A stretch of DNA of 64,000 nucleotides. Origin: Bacteroidaceae bacterium. Its GTDB lineage: Bacteria; Bacteroidota; Bacteroidia; Bacteroidales; Bacteroidaceae. Below are positions 47,367 to 56,546 of this stretch, piece by piece. The first letter of the stretch is position 1, and each line of letters opens with the position of its first letter. A model generated the notes under the pieces. The model saw only the letters and a list, made by a program, of their open reading frames with translations, was not told the origin of the DNA and did no database searches. A program made the position numbers and the translations under genes. Location of the stretch: contig JAEEHP010000023.1 of NCBI GenBank assembly GCA_016280855.1, positions 1-64,000 of the forward strand. Reading direction: 5' to 3'.

Positions 47367-50300
47367 TTATCGCGTGTCGCCCATAGCATTCATATATTCT
47401 TCCCAGAGGGCATCGACAGTGTTGCCTGGCCCTAGGACGTAGGCTATGGCACCGTCCCACGACCAAGGTATGACGTGGAGGCAGGATTGGTTGATCTTGC
47501 GAATGAAGTCTGGGTCTTTGTTGAGGCGCAGCCAATTGAAGAAATAGCCGATGTAACGGTATCCGTCGTGATAACTGCCGCCCTTGGGACGGTCGGCCTC
47601 GCCGTGGAAGCCGTCGCAGGCTACGCGCACAGCATCAGCCGTTCCTTCTATAAGTTCCCACACAGCTTTGTTAGGGCCTCCGTAAGGACCTATGCCCTGA
47701 GGCTCAAGCTGGAAGGCATGTGTCAGTTCATGAAGTAACACGCCACGTGTCTCGAAATCGACGCGAGCAGTGTCGTTGCCTCGGAACGAACGTTCAATGT
47801 GACCTGTAGTGTAGGTAATGCGAACGTGACCATCACCGCCATCCTTCCACGAAACACCGTCGGCATCACGAAGGATGTAATCGAGACGGCGGAGCATTGG
47901 GATGCTGTCCTCAGGCGAGAAATAGAGGCATCGCATAACCTCGCGAGCCACGCTGCGAATGTAGGGATCTGGATCTGGAATGAGGGCATGGTAGATGGAT
48001 GATCCGCGAGTGGAGGGGGCATTGTCTGTAAAAGTGATGGCTTGCAGATGGGTATTCCACCGACGGTCGTCGTCAGTGAGCTGTGTACTCATGCGCCGGG
48101 CTATGGAGGCACTACCCGATTGCAGCTCATTGGAAAGGGAATAGGGTTTGTCGGAGGGTGCAAGGCCGCGCTTGGTATTGGGCTTCGACGACATCTCGAA
48201 ATCGATAGTGCATCCCTCAGTGAGCTGGGCATGAGTGACGTAAAGCTTCGTGTAGGGCTTGCCATTTAGACGCACACTGCGAACGTAACGGTTCTTGTCA
48301 CTGACTTTCGGGGCTCGTATCTCGATGGTGCGGCCGTTCTCGAGCGTGACCTTCATGTAAGGTAGATAGGGCGCGCCGAGAACGTACTGATCGGAACCCG
48401 GGCAAACGGGATAGAATCCCATGGCGGAGAAAATGTACCACGCCGACATCTGTCCGCAGTCATCGTTGCCTCCAAGGCCACGAATGTGGTTGCGGTACAT
48501 CTTGTTCATGATGGTTCGCAGCCACAGCTGTGTTTTCCAAGGCTGCGAAGTCCAAGCATAGAGGTAGGGCACGTGGTGCGATGGCTCGTTGCCGTGGACA
48601 TAACCTCCTACAAGACATTCGGCGGTGATGTCCTCATTGTCGGCGTAGTAGCGCTCGGGCAAGTCCATGCCGAAGAGGCTATCAAGCTTAGCTGTGAAGG
48701 AGCGTTCGCCACCCATACATTGGATGAGGCCGCTCACGTCGTGGGGCACATGGAAGGAAAAGTTCCATGAGTTGCCCTCGATGAAGCCTTCACCATAGGT
48801 CTGATAGGGATCGAGGTCGGCTTTAAAGCGTCCATCGCGATAACGCGGCGAAGCCATACCGCGAGCGGGATCGTAGGTATTGCGATAGTTGCGGGCACGC
48901 AGACGGAACTCATTGGCGACATCATCGCGTTGCAGATGGCGAGCGGCAGCATAAACGGCCCAGTCGTCGTAGGCATATTCGAGAGTGTTGGAGGCTGCCG
49001 TGCCATCACGGTCGTAGGGGGCATAGCCCAAGCGCCGGTAGGCGGTGACGGAGGGGAAGTAGCGGTTGTTGGCAGTGGCAGTCATGGCGGCAAGTGCTTC
49101 ATCGGCGTTGAGGCGAGCGCCCTTGACGAGAGCATCGGCGACGACGCTGACGGCATGGTAGCCGGTCATGCACCATCCCTCGTTGCCCATCAGGCTCCAC
49201 ACGGGCAGCATCCCAACGATGTTCTGCTGCTGGTGGGCAATCATGGAACGAACCATGTCTGTGTTGCGCGAAGGCTTCAACAAGCCCAGCAGGGGATGCT
49301 CGGCGCGGTAGGTATCCCAGATCGAGAAAATAGTGTAGTTGTTAAAATCCTCAGCTTCGTGGATATTGCCGTCGAGGCCACGATAGCGGCGATCTACGTC
49401 CATGTAGATGGAGGGATTGATCATCGTGTGATAGAGCGATGTATAAAGCATCGCCTTCTGGTCGTCAGTGCCCTGACACTCAATGACAGAGAGTTCCTTC
49501 TCCCATGCCTTACGCGTATTTTCCGCTATTTCATCAAAGGTTTTGCCAGCCGTCTCTGCCTCGAGGTTACGCTTGGCACCTTCGGTGGAAACAGCAGAAA
49601 GGGCTACCTTAAGGGTGAGTGTCGATTCGCGACGGGGAGAAGCGTTTTCAGCACGGTGAGCATTGTTTCGCAATGGTGAGAGGAAATCGAAATAGGCAAC
49701 GATGCTGCGGCCTGCAATGTCGGGGAAGTTGTGATGAATATCGAACTTACCCCAGAAGCCACGGTACTTTTCCTGTTGGCGGTCGATGTAACCATAGTTA
49801 CGGATGGGTCGGCTGAATGAGATAGCAAAGTAGGTGTAGTTGGAACGTGCCCAGCCGTCGGTGATGCGGTAGCCGGTAATGAGCGTGTCGTTCTCGATGC
49901 GTAGCGAAGACCACAGCACTTTGCCGTCGTAGTTATAGATGCCATGAACGAGATCGAGAATGATACGCTGATTGGGGGCATCGGCAGGGAAGCTATATTC
50001 GTGGATGCCGACTCGCGGTGTGGCGGTGAGGCGTGCTCGTACACCGTTGTCGGCCAAAGTGACTTCGTAGAGACCGGGCGAGGCGTGCTCGGTGGAGTGG
50101 GAGAAACGTTGGCGATAGCCGCCGTCGGGGTTATCGGCAGTGCCTGGATTGAGTTGCAGGGGGCCTGTCTGCGGCATGACGAGGAGGTCGCCGAGGTCGG
50201 AATGGCCCGTTCCGCTGAGGTGAGTGTGGCTGAAACCGACGATGGTATTGTCGGTGTGCTGGTATCCAGCGCAATACTCATAGACCTTGCCTTGGTAATG

Positions 50301-50492
50301 GCCATCAACGTTATGGGGAATGGTGTCGGTGTCGGGTGAGAGCTGCACGATGCCGAAAGGCGCACATGCTCCGGGGAAGGTGTGTCCCATTCCCTCTGTG
50401 CCGATCATGGGATTAACGTATTGTATGCTACTCTGCTGTGCATGAACGAGAAGAGTTGCGCAGCAGAGCGCGATGAGTGCTTTTCTTTTCAT
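47367..50492 (-). CDS. GH92-type alpha-mannosidase fused to a basic-secretory-protein-like putative metalloprotease domain
   Basis: VNPMIGTEGMGHTFPGACAPFG, GNDDCGQMSAWYIFSAMGFYP (GH92); C-term ITFTDNAPSTRG...VLLHELTHAFQLEP...LIEGTADAVRV (BSP with HExxH). Confidence 0.88.
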   Translation of the reverse strand: MKRKALIALCCATLLVHAQQSSIQYVNPMIGTEGMGHTFPGACAPFGIVQLSPDTDTIPHNVDGHYQGKVYEYCAGYQHTDNTIVGFSHTHLSGTGHSDLGDLLVMPQTGPLQLNPGTADNPDGGYRQRFSHSTEHASPGLYEVTLADNGVRARLTATPRVGIHEYSFPADAPNQRIILDLVHGIYNYDGKVLWSSLRIENDTLITGYRITDGWARSNYTYFAISFSRPIRNYGYIDRQQEKYRGFWGKFDIHHNFPDIAGRSIVAYFDFLSPLRNNAHRAENASPRRESTLTLKVALSAVSTEGAKRNLEAETAGKTFDEIAENTRKAWEKELSVIECQGTDDQKAMLYTSLYHTMINPSIYMDVDRRYRGLDGNIHEAEDFNNYTIFSIWDTYRAEHPLLGLLKPSRNTDMVRSMIAHQQQNIVGMLPVWSLMGNEGWCMTGYHAVSVVADALVKGARLNADEALAAMTATANNRYFPSVTAYRRLGYAPYDRDGTAASNTLEYAYDDWAVYAAARHLQRDDVANEFRLRARNYRNTYDPARGMASPRYRDGRFKADLDPYQTYGEGFIEGNSWNFSFHVPHDVSGLIQCMGGERSFTAKLDSLFGMDLPERYYADNEDITAECLVGGYVHGNEPSHHVPYLYAWTSQPWKTQLWLRTIMNKMYRNHIRGLGGNDDCGQMSAWYIFSAMGFYPVCPGSDQYVLGAPYLPYMKVTLENGRTIEIRAPKVSDKNRYVRSVRLNGKPYTKLYVTHAQLTEGCTIDFEMSSKPNTKRGLAPSDKPYSLSNELQSGSASIARRMSTQLTDDDRRWNTHLQAITFTDNAPSTRGSSIYHALIPDPDPYIRSVAREVMRCLYFSPEDSIPMLRRLDYILRDADGVSWKDGGDGHVRITYTTGHIERSFRGNDTARVDFETRGVLLHELTHAFQLEPQGIGPYGGPNKAVWELIEGTADAVRVACDGFHGEADRPKGGSYHDGYRYIGYFFNWLRLNKDPDFIRKINQSCLHVIPWSWDGAIAYVLGPGNTVDALWEEYMNAMGDTR

Positions 50493-50506
50493 GTGTGTGG
50501 TTGTGA

Positions 50507-51481
50507 TTATCTGTATTTGCTTTCGTCCTCATCGTTGAGCATGGAGAGGTAGGAGCGGTAGCGGCTGTCGGCAATCCTGTGGTCGGCGAGGGCTGCGAGG
50601 ACAGCACAGCCCGGCTCGCGGGTGTGGGTGCAGCCACGAAAACGGCAGTCATGGCCGACGGCGAAGATGTCGCGGAAGTAGTGGGACACCTCCTCGCGAC
50701 TCATGTCGTAGGTGCCGAAGCCGCGGATGCCGGGGGTGTCGATGATGGCGCCCGACGGCAGGTCGTACATCTCGGAGAAGGTGGTGGCGTGGCGACCCTG
50801 GTCGTGGGCGACGCTGAGGGCGGCGGTTTTGGCACAGGCATCGGGCACGAGGCGGTTGATGAGCGTGGACTTGCCAACGCCACTGTTGCCGCTGAAGAGG
50901 GTGGTCTTGCCCGCGAGGTGCTGCCGCAGGATGTCGAGTCCCTCGCCTGTCGCAGCCGAGACGGCGACGCAGTCGTAGCCGATATGGCGATAAAGCGCCA
51001 TCATGGCGTCGAGGCGGCGGTGCTGGTCGCCGTCGTAGAGATCGACCTTGTTGAAGATGAGGAGCACGGGGACGCGGTAGGCTTCGGCCGAGGCGAGGAA
51101 GCGGTCGATGAAGGTGGTGGAGGTCTCGGGATGGGCCACAGTGACGATGAGGCATGCCATATCAACGTTGGCGGCGATGATGTGACTCTGCTTCGAGAGG
51201 TTGGAGGCACGACGGACGATGTAGTTGCGGCGGTCGAGGATCTCGGTGATGAACGAGACGGAAGCCTCACCCCCAGCGCCTCCCGCGGAGGAAGGGGAAG
51301 CCCACTCCCCTCCTCTCCCCGAGGGAGGGGTGAAGACAACGCGGTCGCCGACGGCCACGGGGTTGGTGCTGCGGATGCCGCGCAGGCGGAAGTTGCCCTT
51401 GACCTTGCACGCAAAAACCCGGCCGTCGTCCGTGCGGACGTCGTACCAGCTTCCTGTATTGCGAACTACGAGACCGGTCAA
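50507..51481 (-). CDS. rsgA: Ribosome small-subunit-dependent GTPase A, with in-frame GC-rich insert
   Basis: [52 protein letters not shown], zinc motif [17 protein letters not shown] start. Confidence 0.96.
   Translation of the reverse strand: MTGLVVRNTGSWYDVRTDDGRVFACKVKGNFRLRGIRSTNPVAVGDRVVFTPPSGRGGEWASPSSAGGAGGEASVSFITEILDRRNYIVRRASNLSKQSHIIAANVDMACLIVTVAHPETSTTFIDRFLASAEAYRVPVLLIFNKVDLYDGDQHRRLDAMMALYRHIGYDCVAVSAATGEGLDILRQHLAGKTTLFSGNSGVGKSTLINRLVPDACAKTAALSVAHDQGRHATTFSEMYDLPSGAIIDTPGIRGFGTYDMSREEVSHYFRDIFAVGHDCRFRGCTHTREPGCAVLAALADHRIADSRYRSYLSMLNDEDESKYR
51264..51333. repeat. GC-rich multi-palindrome insert inside rsgA
   Basis: CCTCCCGCGGAGG and CCCCTCCTCTCCCCGAGGGAGGGG. Confidence 0.75.
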
Positions 51482-51489
51482 GGGAGGAA

Positions 51490-51610
51490 TGGGGAATGAA
51501 GAGTGAAGAATGACGAATGAAGAGTGAAGAATGAAGAATGAAGAATTAAAATTACCTGAAGCTTAGTTGGTAACCTGTATTCGTCATTCTTCATTAGTCA
51601 TTCTTCATTA
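51490..51610. repeat. Array-armed inverted repeat (GAATGAAGAATGAAG.../...CTTCATTAGTCATTC) between rsgA and frr
   Basis: Arms flank core TTACCTGAAGCTTAGTTGGTAA. Confidence 0.85.
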
Positions 51611-51612
51611 GT

Positions 51613-52173
51613 TTAAACAGTCATGATTTCCTTCTCCTTGGCGGCGAGGAGGTCGTCGATCTGCTTGATGAACTTGTCGTGCTTCTTCTGGAGCTCGGCT
51701 TCGCCGTCCTTTTGGAAGTCCTCGCTGAGTCCGTCCTTGACGGCTCGCTTGAGCTGTTCGTTGCCGTCGCGCCGTGCGTTGCGCACGCTGACCTTGGCCT
51801 GCTCACCTTCCTTGCCGCACTGCTTGTTGAGCTGTTTGCGTCGTTCCTCGGTGAGCGGCGGTATGCCGATGCGTATGATCTCGCCGTTGTTCTCGGGCAT
51901 GATGCCGAGGTCGCTGTTGATGATGGCCTTTTCGATGACCTTGAACATGGACTTGTCCCAGGGCTTGATGGCGATGGTGCGGGCATCGGGGGTGGTGACA
52001 GCGGCGCACTGGTTGATGGGCACCATGGAGCCATAGTTGTCGACACGGATGCCGTCGAGCAGCTTAACGTTGGCCTTGCCGGCACGGATGTGTGAGAGTG
52101 CGTCCTCGAGATACATTACGGCCTCTTCCATGCGCTCCTCGGCGTCGGAGAGAATTACTTTGTAGTCTGCCAT
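51613..52173 (-). CDS. frr: Ribosome recycling factor
   Basis: [48 protein letters not shown]. Confidence 0.97.
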   Translation of the reverse strand: MADYKVILSDAEERMEEAVMYLEDALSHIRAGKANVKLLDGIRVDNYGSMVPINQCAAVTTPDARTIAIKPWDKSMFKVIEKAIINSDLGIMPENNGEIIRIGIPPLTEERRKQLNKQCGKEGEQAKVSVRNARRDGNEQLKRAVKDGLSEDFQKDGEAELQKKHDKFIKQIDDLLAAKEKEIMTV

Positions 52174-52178
52174 ATTAT

Positions 52179-52241
52179 AAAGTTGTAAGTTGAGAGTTGA
52201 AAGTTGAGAGTTGAAAGTTGAGAGTTGAGAATTGAAAGTTT
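52179..52241. repeat. 7-8 bp array (GTTGAGA/GTTGAAA) in the frr 5' leader
   Basis: Lies between frr start and minus-strand -7 box CAAAGATA at 52267-52274. Confidence 0.92.
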
Positions 52242-52266
52242 ATACATTATTCATTGTTTCGGCGAC

Positions 52267-52274
52267 AAAGATAG
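52267..52274 (-). promoter_or_regulatory. -7 element TATCTTTG for frr
   Basis: TAnnTTTG match on minus strand. Confidence 0.65.
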
Positions 52275-52327
52275 GTGTTTTTATTGATACAAAAAGCCAA
52301 TTAGTAGAAAAAAAGTGCTGAAAGCGC

Positions 52328-52377
52328 AAAAAACTTTCAACTTTCAACTTTCAACTTTCAACTTTTTGTTATCTTTG
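52328..52377 (+). promoter_or_regulatory. VTC-gene promoter cassette: A6-(CTTTCAA)4-CTTTTTGT-TATCTTTG
   Basis: Array 52334-52361, -7 box 52370-52377. Confidence 0.85.
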
Positions 52378-52401
52378 CCCCCGAAAATGTATGTTTTTGC
52401 A

Positions 52402-53196
52402 ATGCTAAGCACGGATCAACGCATAGAACACTGGCTCGCACAGCTGCCTCCCATCTCGCTGGATGAGATGAGCGGCATCAAACTGATGAACCGCACCGAC
52501 ACGAAGTTCGTCACGAACAAGGAGAAACTGGCGAGCCTGCTGGAGCTGGCGCAGGGGCAGTACTACGCCCAGCAGATCGACGGCAGCCGCGTCGCCAACT
52601 ACCGCACGACGTACTGGGACACGTTGGCCCACCGCTTCTACCTCGACCACCACAACGGCCGTGCCCCTCGCCAAAAGATACGCGTGAGGACTTATCTGGA
52701 CAGCGACCTGACGTTCCTCGAGGTGAAAACGAAAAACAACCACGGCCGCACGAAAAAGAAACGCATCACGGTGCCGTCGCAGGACAAAGCCGACGTGGTC
52801 GGCGCTGGCGGCACGGCGTTCATTCAGGCGCTGACGGGCGAGACGTTCGACGGCATCATACCCACGGTGCAGAACCGCTTCCAGAGGATCACGCTCGTGA
52901 ACTTCGGCAAGACGGAGCGCCTGACCATCGACTTCAACGTGGGCTTCCACAACTTCGAGACAGGGCACGACGCTGCGACTGGCGACTTGGTGATCATCGA
53001 GCTCAAGCGCGACGGCAACGTGTTCTCGCCCGTGCTCGACATCCTGCGCCAGCTGCGCATCCACCCCTCGGGATTCTCGAAGTACTGCATCGGCTCGCTG
53101 ATGACCAACGGCCGACTGAAGAAGAACCTTTTCAAGAAGAAGATGATACGCGCCAGCAAACTGTCTGGAGCAGACATCCGGCCTGACGAACGGTAA
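52402..53196 (+). CDS. VTC-domain protein (polyphosphate polymerase-like)
   Basis: MNRTDTKFVTNKEKL...YRTTYWDTLAHRFYLDHHNGRAPRQKIRVRTYLDSDLTFLEVKTKNNHGRTKKKRI; start chosen downstream of the -7 box. Confidence 0.88.
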   Translation: MLSTDQRIEHWLAQLPPISLDEMSGIKLMNRTDTKFVTNKEKLASLLELAQGQYYAQQIDGSRVANYRTTYWDTLAHRFYLDHHNGRAPRQKIRVRTYLDSDLTFLEVKTKNNHGRTKKKRITVPSQDKADVVGAGGTAFIQALTGETFDGIIPTVQNRFQRITLVNFGKTERLTIDFNVGFHNFETGHDAATGDLVIIELKRDGNVFSPVLDILRQLRIHPSGFSKYCIGSLMTNGRLKKNLFKKKMIRASKLSGADIRPDER

Positions 53197-53211
53197 TGAT
53201 AACGAAAAAAA

Positions 53212-53251
53212 GATAATAAGATAATAAGACAATAAGAAAATAAGATAATAG
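53212..53251. repeat. 8-bp array GATAATAA x5
   Basis: gataataa gataataa gacaataa gaaaataa gataatag. Confidence 0.92.
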
Positions 53252-53260
53252 TATATAATT

Positions 53261-53977
53261 ATGGAAGTTATCAGAGAACTAAACTATCAGCTTGGCAACC
53301 TGTTCGGAGTCACGCTGTTCGACCCTCAGCAATTCATTTCCCTGCTGATTCGTTTCACGATTAACATCATCGTGGTGAGCATCATCGCTCGCTGCTTCTA
53401 CTTTCCCCGCAGTCGTCGTCACGACTATGCCTTCATCTTCATCTTGATGGCCCAGAGCATCTTCCTGTTGGTAAGCTTGATGGAAGGTGATGGCATGGCT
53501 ATGGGTGCGGCAATGGGTCTGTTTGCCATCTTTGGCATCATGCGTTTCCGCACCGAGGCGGTGCCAATCCGCGAGATGACCTACCTGTTCATGCTCATCG
53601 CGTTGAGCGTGGTGAACGCCGTAGCCCATGGTGACTACCACCCAAAGGCCGATTACTGGGACGGCGTAGGCATCGTGACGCTCTTGTTCGTGAACATCGT
53701 CTTCATCGTCATGGCTTGGATTTTCGAGAGCTCGAAGGTGATGAGCCAGGAGGCTTCGAAGATCATCCTCTTCGACAACGTCAACCTCATCGCACCCGAA
53801 AAGCGCGAGGAACTGAAGGCTGAGCTGGAGAAGCGCACAGGACTGAAAATCACGCGCATCGAAGTCGGCATGATCGACTACCTCAAGGACAGCGTCATGA
53901 TCCGTATCTTCTACAATGACCCATCAGATGTCGCCAACAGCATCGCCCGCTACGGACGGATGCCAAAGGAGATGTGA
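53261..53977 (+). CDS. DUF4956-type membrane protein
   Basis: GMAMGAAMGLFAIFGIMRFRTEAVPIREMTYLFMLIALSVVNA. Confidence 0.88.
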   Translation: MEVIRELNYQLGNLFGVTLFDPQQFISLLIRFTINIIVVSIIARCFYFPRSRRHDYAFIFILMAQSIFLLVSLMEGDGMAMGAAMGLFAIFGIMRFRTEAVPIREMTYLFMLIALSVVNAVAHGDYHPKADYWDGVGIVTLLFVNIVFIVMAWIFESSKVMSQEASKIILFDNVNLIAPEKREELKAELEKRTGLKITRIEVGMIDYLKDSVMIRIFYNDPSDVANSIARYGRMPKEM

Positions 53978-53982
53978 TGGGA

Positions 53983-54038
53983 TTGGACAATTGGACAATA
54001 TACAATTTGACAATTTACAGTTTGCAATTTGACAATTC
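53983..54038. repeat. Degenerate array GGACAATT/TGACAATT/TGCAATTT
   Basis: Direct reading; reverse-complement family of the parA-parB array. Confidence 0.8.
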
Positions 54039-54048
54039 ATTCAATGCA

Positions 54049-54912
54049 ATGAGACGCTTTTTACTCTGTACCCTCTGTTTATTTGGTGTCCTCTGTGTGT
54101 CGACATATGCCCAGGACACCGAGAACTACGGTGCCGTTTGGACCGAGGTGGGCGCCACGAAGGTGCTGCCCTATAACCTGAGCCTCGAAGGCGGCGTGGG
54201 TTTCCGCACCTTGGACTGGTTCCACGATGCCAACCGCTTCGACGCCAGCATCGGTCTGGGCTACAAACTCGGCAAGTACCTGAAGTTCGGGCTGAGCTAC
54301 ACGTTCATCGAGCGCCGCTACCTCGAGAAGACGGAGTATAAATATGCCGGCGACTACGATTTCTCCTCTTATCAGGGAGCAGTTTTTGTTGCCCCGGACG
54401 GCTTGTCGTACGACTACGAGGGCTACAACATCGATGGCGCCCATTGGGCGCAGCGCCACCGTGTGTCCTTCGACATCACCGCCGACAAGCGTTTCTGGAA
54501 GACCCTGCGCATCAGCTTGCGCGAGCGCTATCAGTTTACGCATCAGTCTTCGCGCGCCGTGGACCGCACGAAGTTGCGCGAGCCGTCCTTCGACGGCAAT
54601 GTCGTGAGCTATGCCGAGGAAGAACAGACGGTGAAGGAGAAGGAGGCGTGGAACCGCCACCTCCTGCGCTCGCGACTCAAATTCGCCATCGACAAGAAAG
54701 GATGGAACTGGGAGCCCTTCGTCAGCGCTGAGCTGCACAACGACCTAGGCAATAGCTGGCACCTGGACAAGATACGCTGCGCTGCCGGCACGGAATATGC
54801 CATCTCCAAGCAGCACAAAGTCTCAGCCGCCTACGTTTTCACCCACGAGAACGACGATGACGGCAACGAGAACATCCACGCCATCAGCGTGGGCTATAAG
54901 TTTAAGTTCTAA
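54049..54912 (+). CDS. DUF2490-type outer membrane protein
   Basis: ATG 54049 with signal peptide; YGAVWTEVGATKVLPYNLSLEGGVGFRTLDWF..., beta-barrel-like alternation. Confidence 0.75.
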   Translation: MRRFLLCTLCLFGVLCVSTYAQDTENYGAVWTEVGATKVLPYNLSLEGGVGFRTLDWFHDANRFDASIGLGYKLGKYLKFGLSYTFIERRYLEKTEYKYAGDYDFSSYQGAVFVAPDGLSYDYEGYNIDGAHWAQRHRVSFDITADKRFWKTLRISLRERYQFTHQSSRAVDRTKLREPSFDGNVVSYAEEEQTVKEKEAWNRHLLRSRLKFAIDKKGWNWEPFVSAELHNDLGNSWHLDKIRCAAGTEYAISKQHKVSAAYVFTHENDDDGNENIHAISVGYKFKF

Positions 54913-54938
54913 GAATACCTACTTAAATATCGACTTTT

Positions 54939-56474
54939 ATGAAACACAAATTTCCTTTGATCCTACTTGCAATGATCGCCCTCACGAACCTGGCAGTAGG
55001 ATGTCACGACGATGATTCGAACGAACCTACGCCAAGCGACACAACACAAACCAAGCCCCCTGTATTGAAGCCTGCCGAAGGTCTTGTGCAAAACCTGACA
55101 ACAGAGGCCGGGGAGGCCATCATGCTGAAAGTAGTCGCGACGGATGGTACTGACATCACCGGATGGAGTTTCGCCTGGAGCAAAGGAACAGATACGGATG
55201 CCCTGACTAAAGATGACCAGCAGGCCACCGACACCTACATCTTTGCAGAAACAGTTGCTGGCACCTATTATGTAGCTGTCAAGGCGACCAATGCAGACAA
55301 GACCTTGACAACGGATGCATATACCTTCACGGTCACTGTCAATGAGGCAGCACCCATAGACAGCACCGTTTACATTAAATGGAGCGGCATGACGGCAACC
55401 ATTGAAATGGCCGACGACTTGAGTGACGCGATCACATACGAGATTAACGGTGCTGACGTCGTGCTGACCAACAACAATGTCGAGAACGAGTTCCTTTTCG
55501 TGCTCAGTGGCACAAGTCAGTCGGGATCGTTCACCTATAATGGCACGTTCAAGACATCGTTCCAGTTCGATGGTCTCAATCTCACCTCCACCAACGGCGG
55601 CGCCATCGACATACAATGTGGCAAGCGCATCAAGCTCAACTTGAAGGACGGCACCACCAATACGCTCGCCGACGCTACCACAGGCGAACAGAAAGCGGCT
55701 TTCAACTGCCAGGGCCACATGGAGATTGACGGTAGCGGCACCTTGAGCATTGCCGGCAACCGTCGTCACGGATTGCGCACGAAAGAATACCTTCAACTGA
55801 AACAGAATGTAGGAGCCATCGGCGTAGCTGCAGCTGCCGATGGCATCCACTGCGGCGAATTCTTCCTGATGGACGGTGGCGAGATCACCCTGAGCGGCAT
55901 CTCGGGCGATGGCTTGCAGGTGGAGACAGATCCCGGCTCGGAAGAAGTGCTCAATGGTCAGTTCATCATGAATGGCGGCAGTATCAACCTCATCATGACA
56001 GCAGAGGACACCAAGGGCATTCGTCTCGACATCGATTCGTTGAACCAAACCTCGCCAGTGATGAAGATTCTTGGCGGCTCAATTACCGTGGATCTCACCT
56101 CTACGGCTCTCGGTGCCAAGGCCATAGCCAGTGACGGCGACCTCATCATCGGCAGCAGCACCACGAATCCCACTGTGGACATCAACGTGGCTGCCGAGAC
56201 CTTCACCGATCCCACCACCTCCGAAGAGAACCGCGCCACAGGCATCAAGGCCGACAAGACGCTGACCATAGCCGGAGGCACGACGACCGTAATCGCCTCC
56301 GGTAAGAAGAGCCGCGGCGTACGTGCAGCAAAACTGGTGGCTGCCGGCGGCACGCTCACCGTGAAGAACACGGGCAGCAAGAGCCAAGGCATCAAGCTCG
56401 ACGGAGCCAAGACAAATACTGATTATTATCAGGAAACGGGCGGCACCGTAAATTGCACCAACTGGAAGTACTAA
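54939..56474 (+). CDS. Carbohydrate-binding-domain lipoprotein (PF14262/DUF4353-like)
   Basis: Lipobox AVGCHDD; GAIDIQCGKRIKLNLKDGTTNTLAD...GHMEIDGSGTLSIAGNRRHGLRTKEYL...AADGIHCGEFFLMDGGEI. Confidence 0.85.
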   Translation: MKHKFPLILLAMIALTNLAVGCHDDDSNEPTPSDTTQTKPPVLKPAEGLVQNLTTEAGEAIMLKVVATDGTDITGWSFAWSKGTDTDALTKDDQQATDTYIFAETVAGTYYVAVKATNADKTLTTDAYTFTVTVNEAAPIDSTVYIKWSGMTATIEMADDLSDAITYEINGADVVLTNNNVENEFLFVLSGTSQSGSFTYNGTFKTSFQFDGLNLTSTNGGAIDIQCGKRIKLNLKDGTTNTLADATTGEQKAAFNCQGHMEIDGSGTLSIAGNRRHGLRTKEYLQLKQNVGAIGVAAAADGIHCGEFFLMDGGEITLSGISGDGLQVETDPGSEEVLNGQFIMNGGSINLIMTAEDTKGIRLDIDSLNQTSPVMKILGGSITVDLTSTALGAKAIASDGDLIIGSSTTNPTVDINVAAETFTDPTTSEENRATGIKADKTLTIAGGTTTVIASGKKSRGVRAAKLVAAGGTLTVKNTGSKSQGIKLDGAKTNTDYYQETGGTVNCTNWKY

Positions 56475-56499
56475 TCCGTTTTTCATGCTTAAAAGCAAT

Positions 56500-56546
56500 A
56501 AAAGTGCACGCTTCAACGTTCATATAATGATGAAGCGTGCACTTTT
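56500..56546 (+). promoter_or_regulatory. 16-bp perfect hairpin straddling the porT start codon
   Basis: AAAAGTGCACGCTTCA-acgttcatataatga-TGAAGCGTGCACTTTT. Confidence 0.85.
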
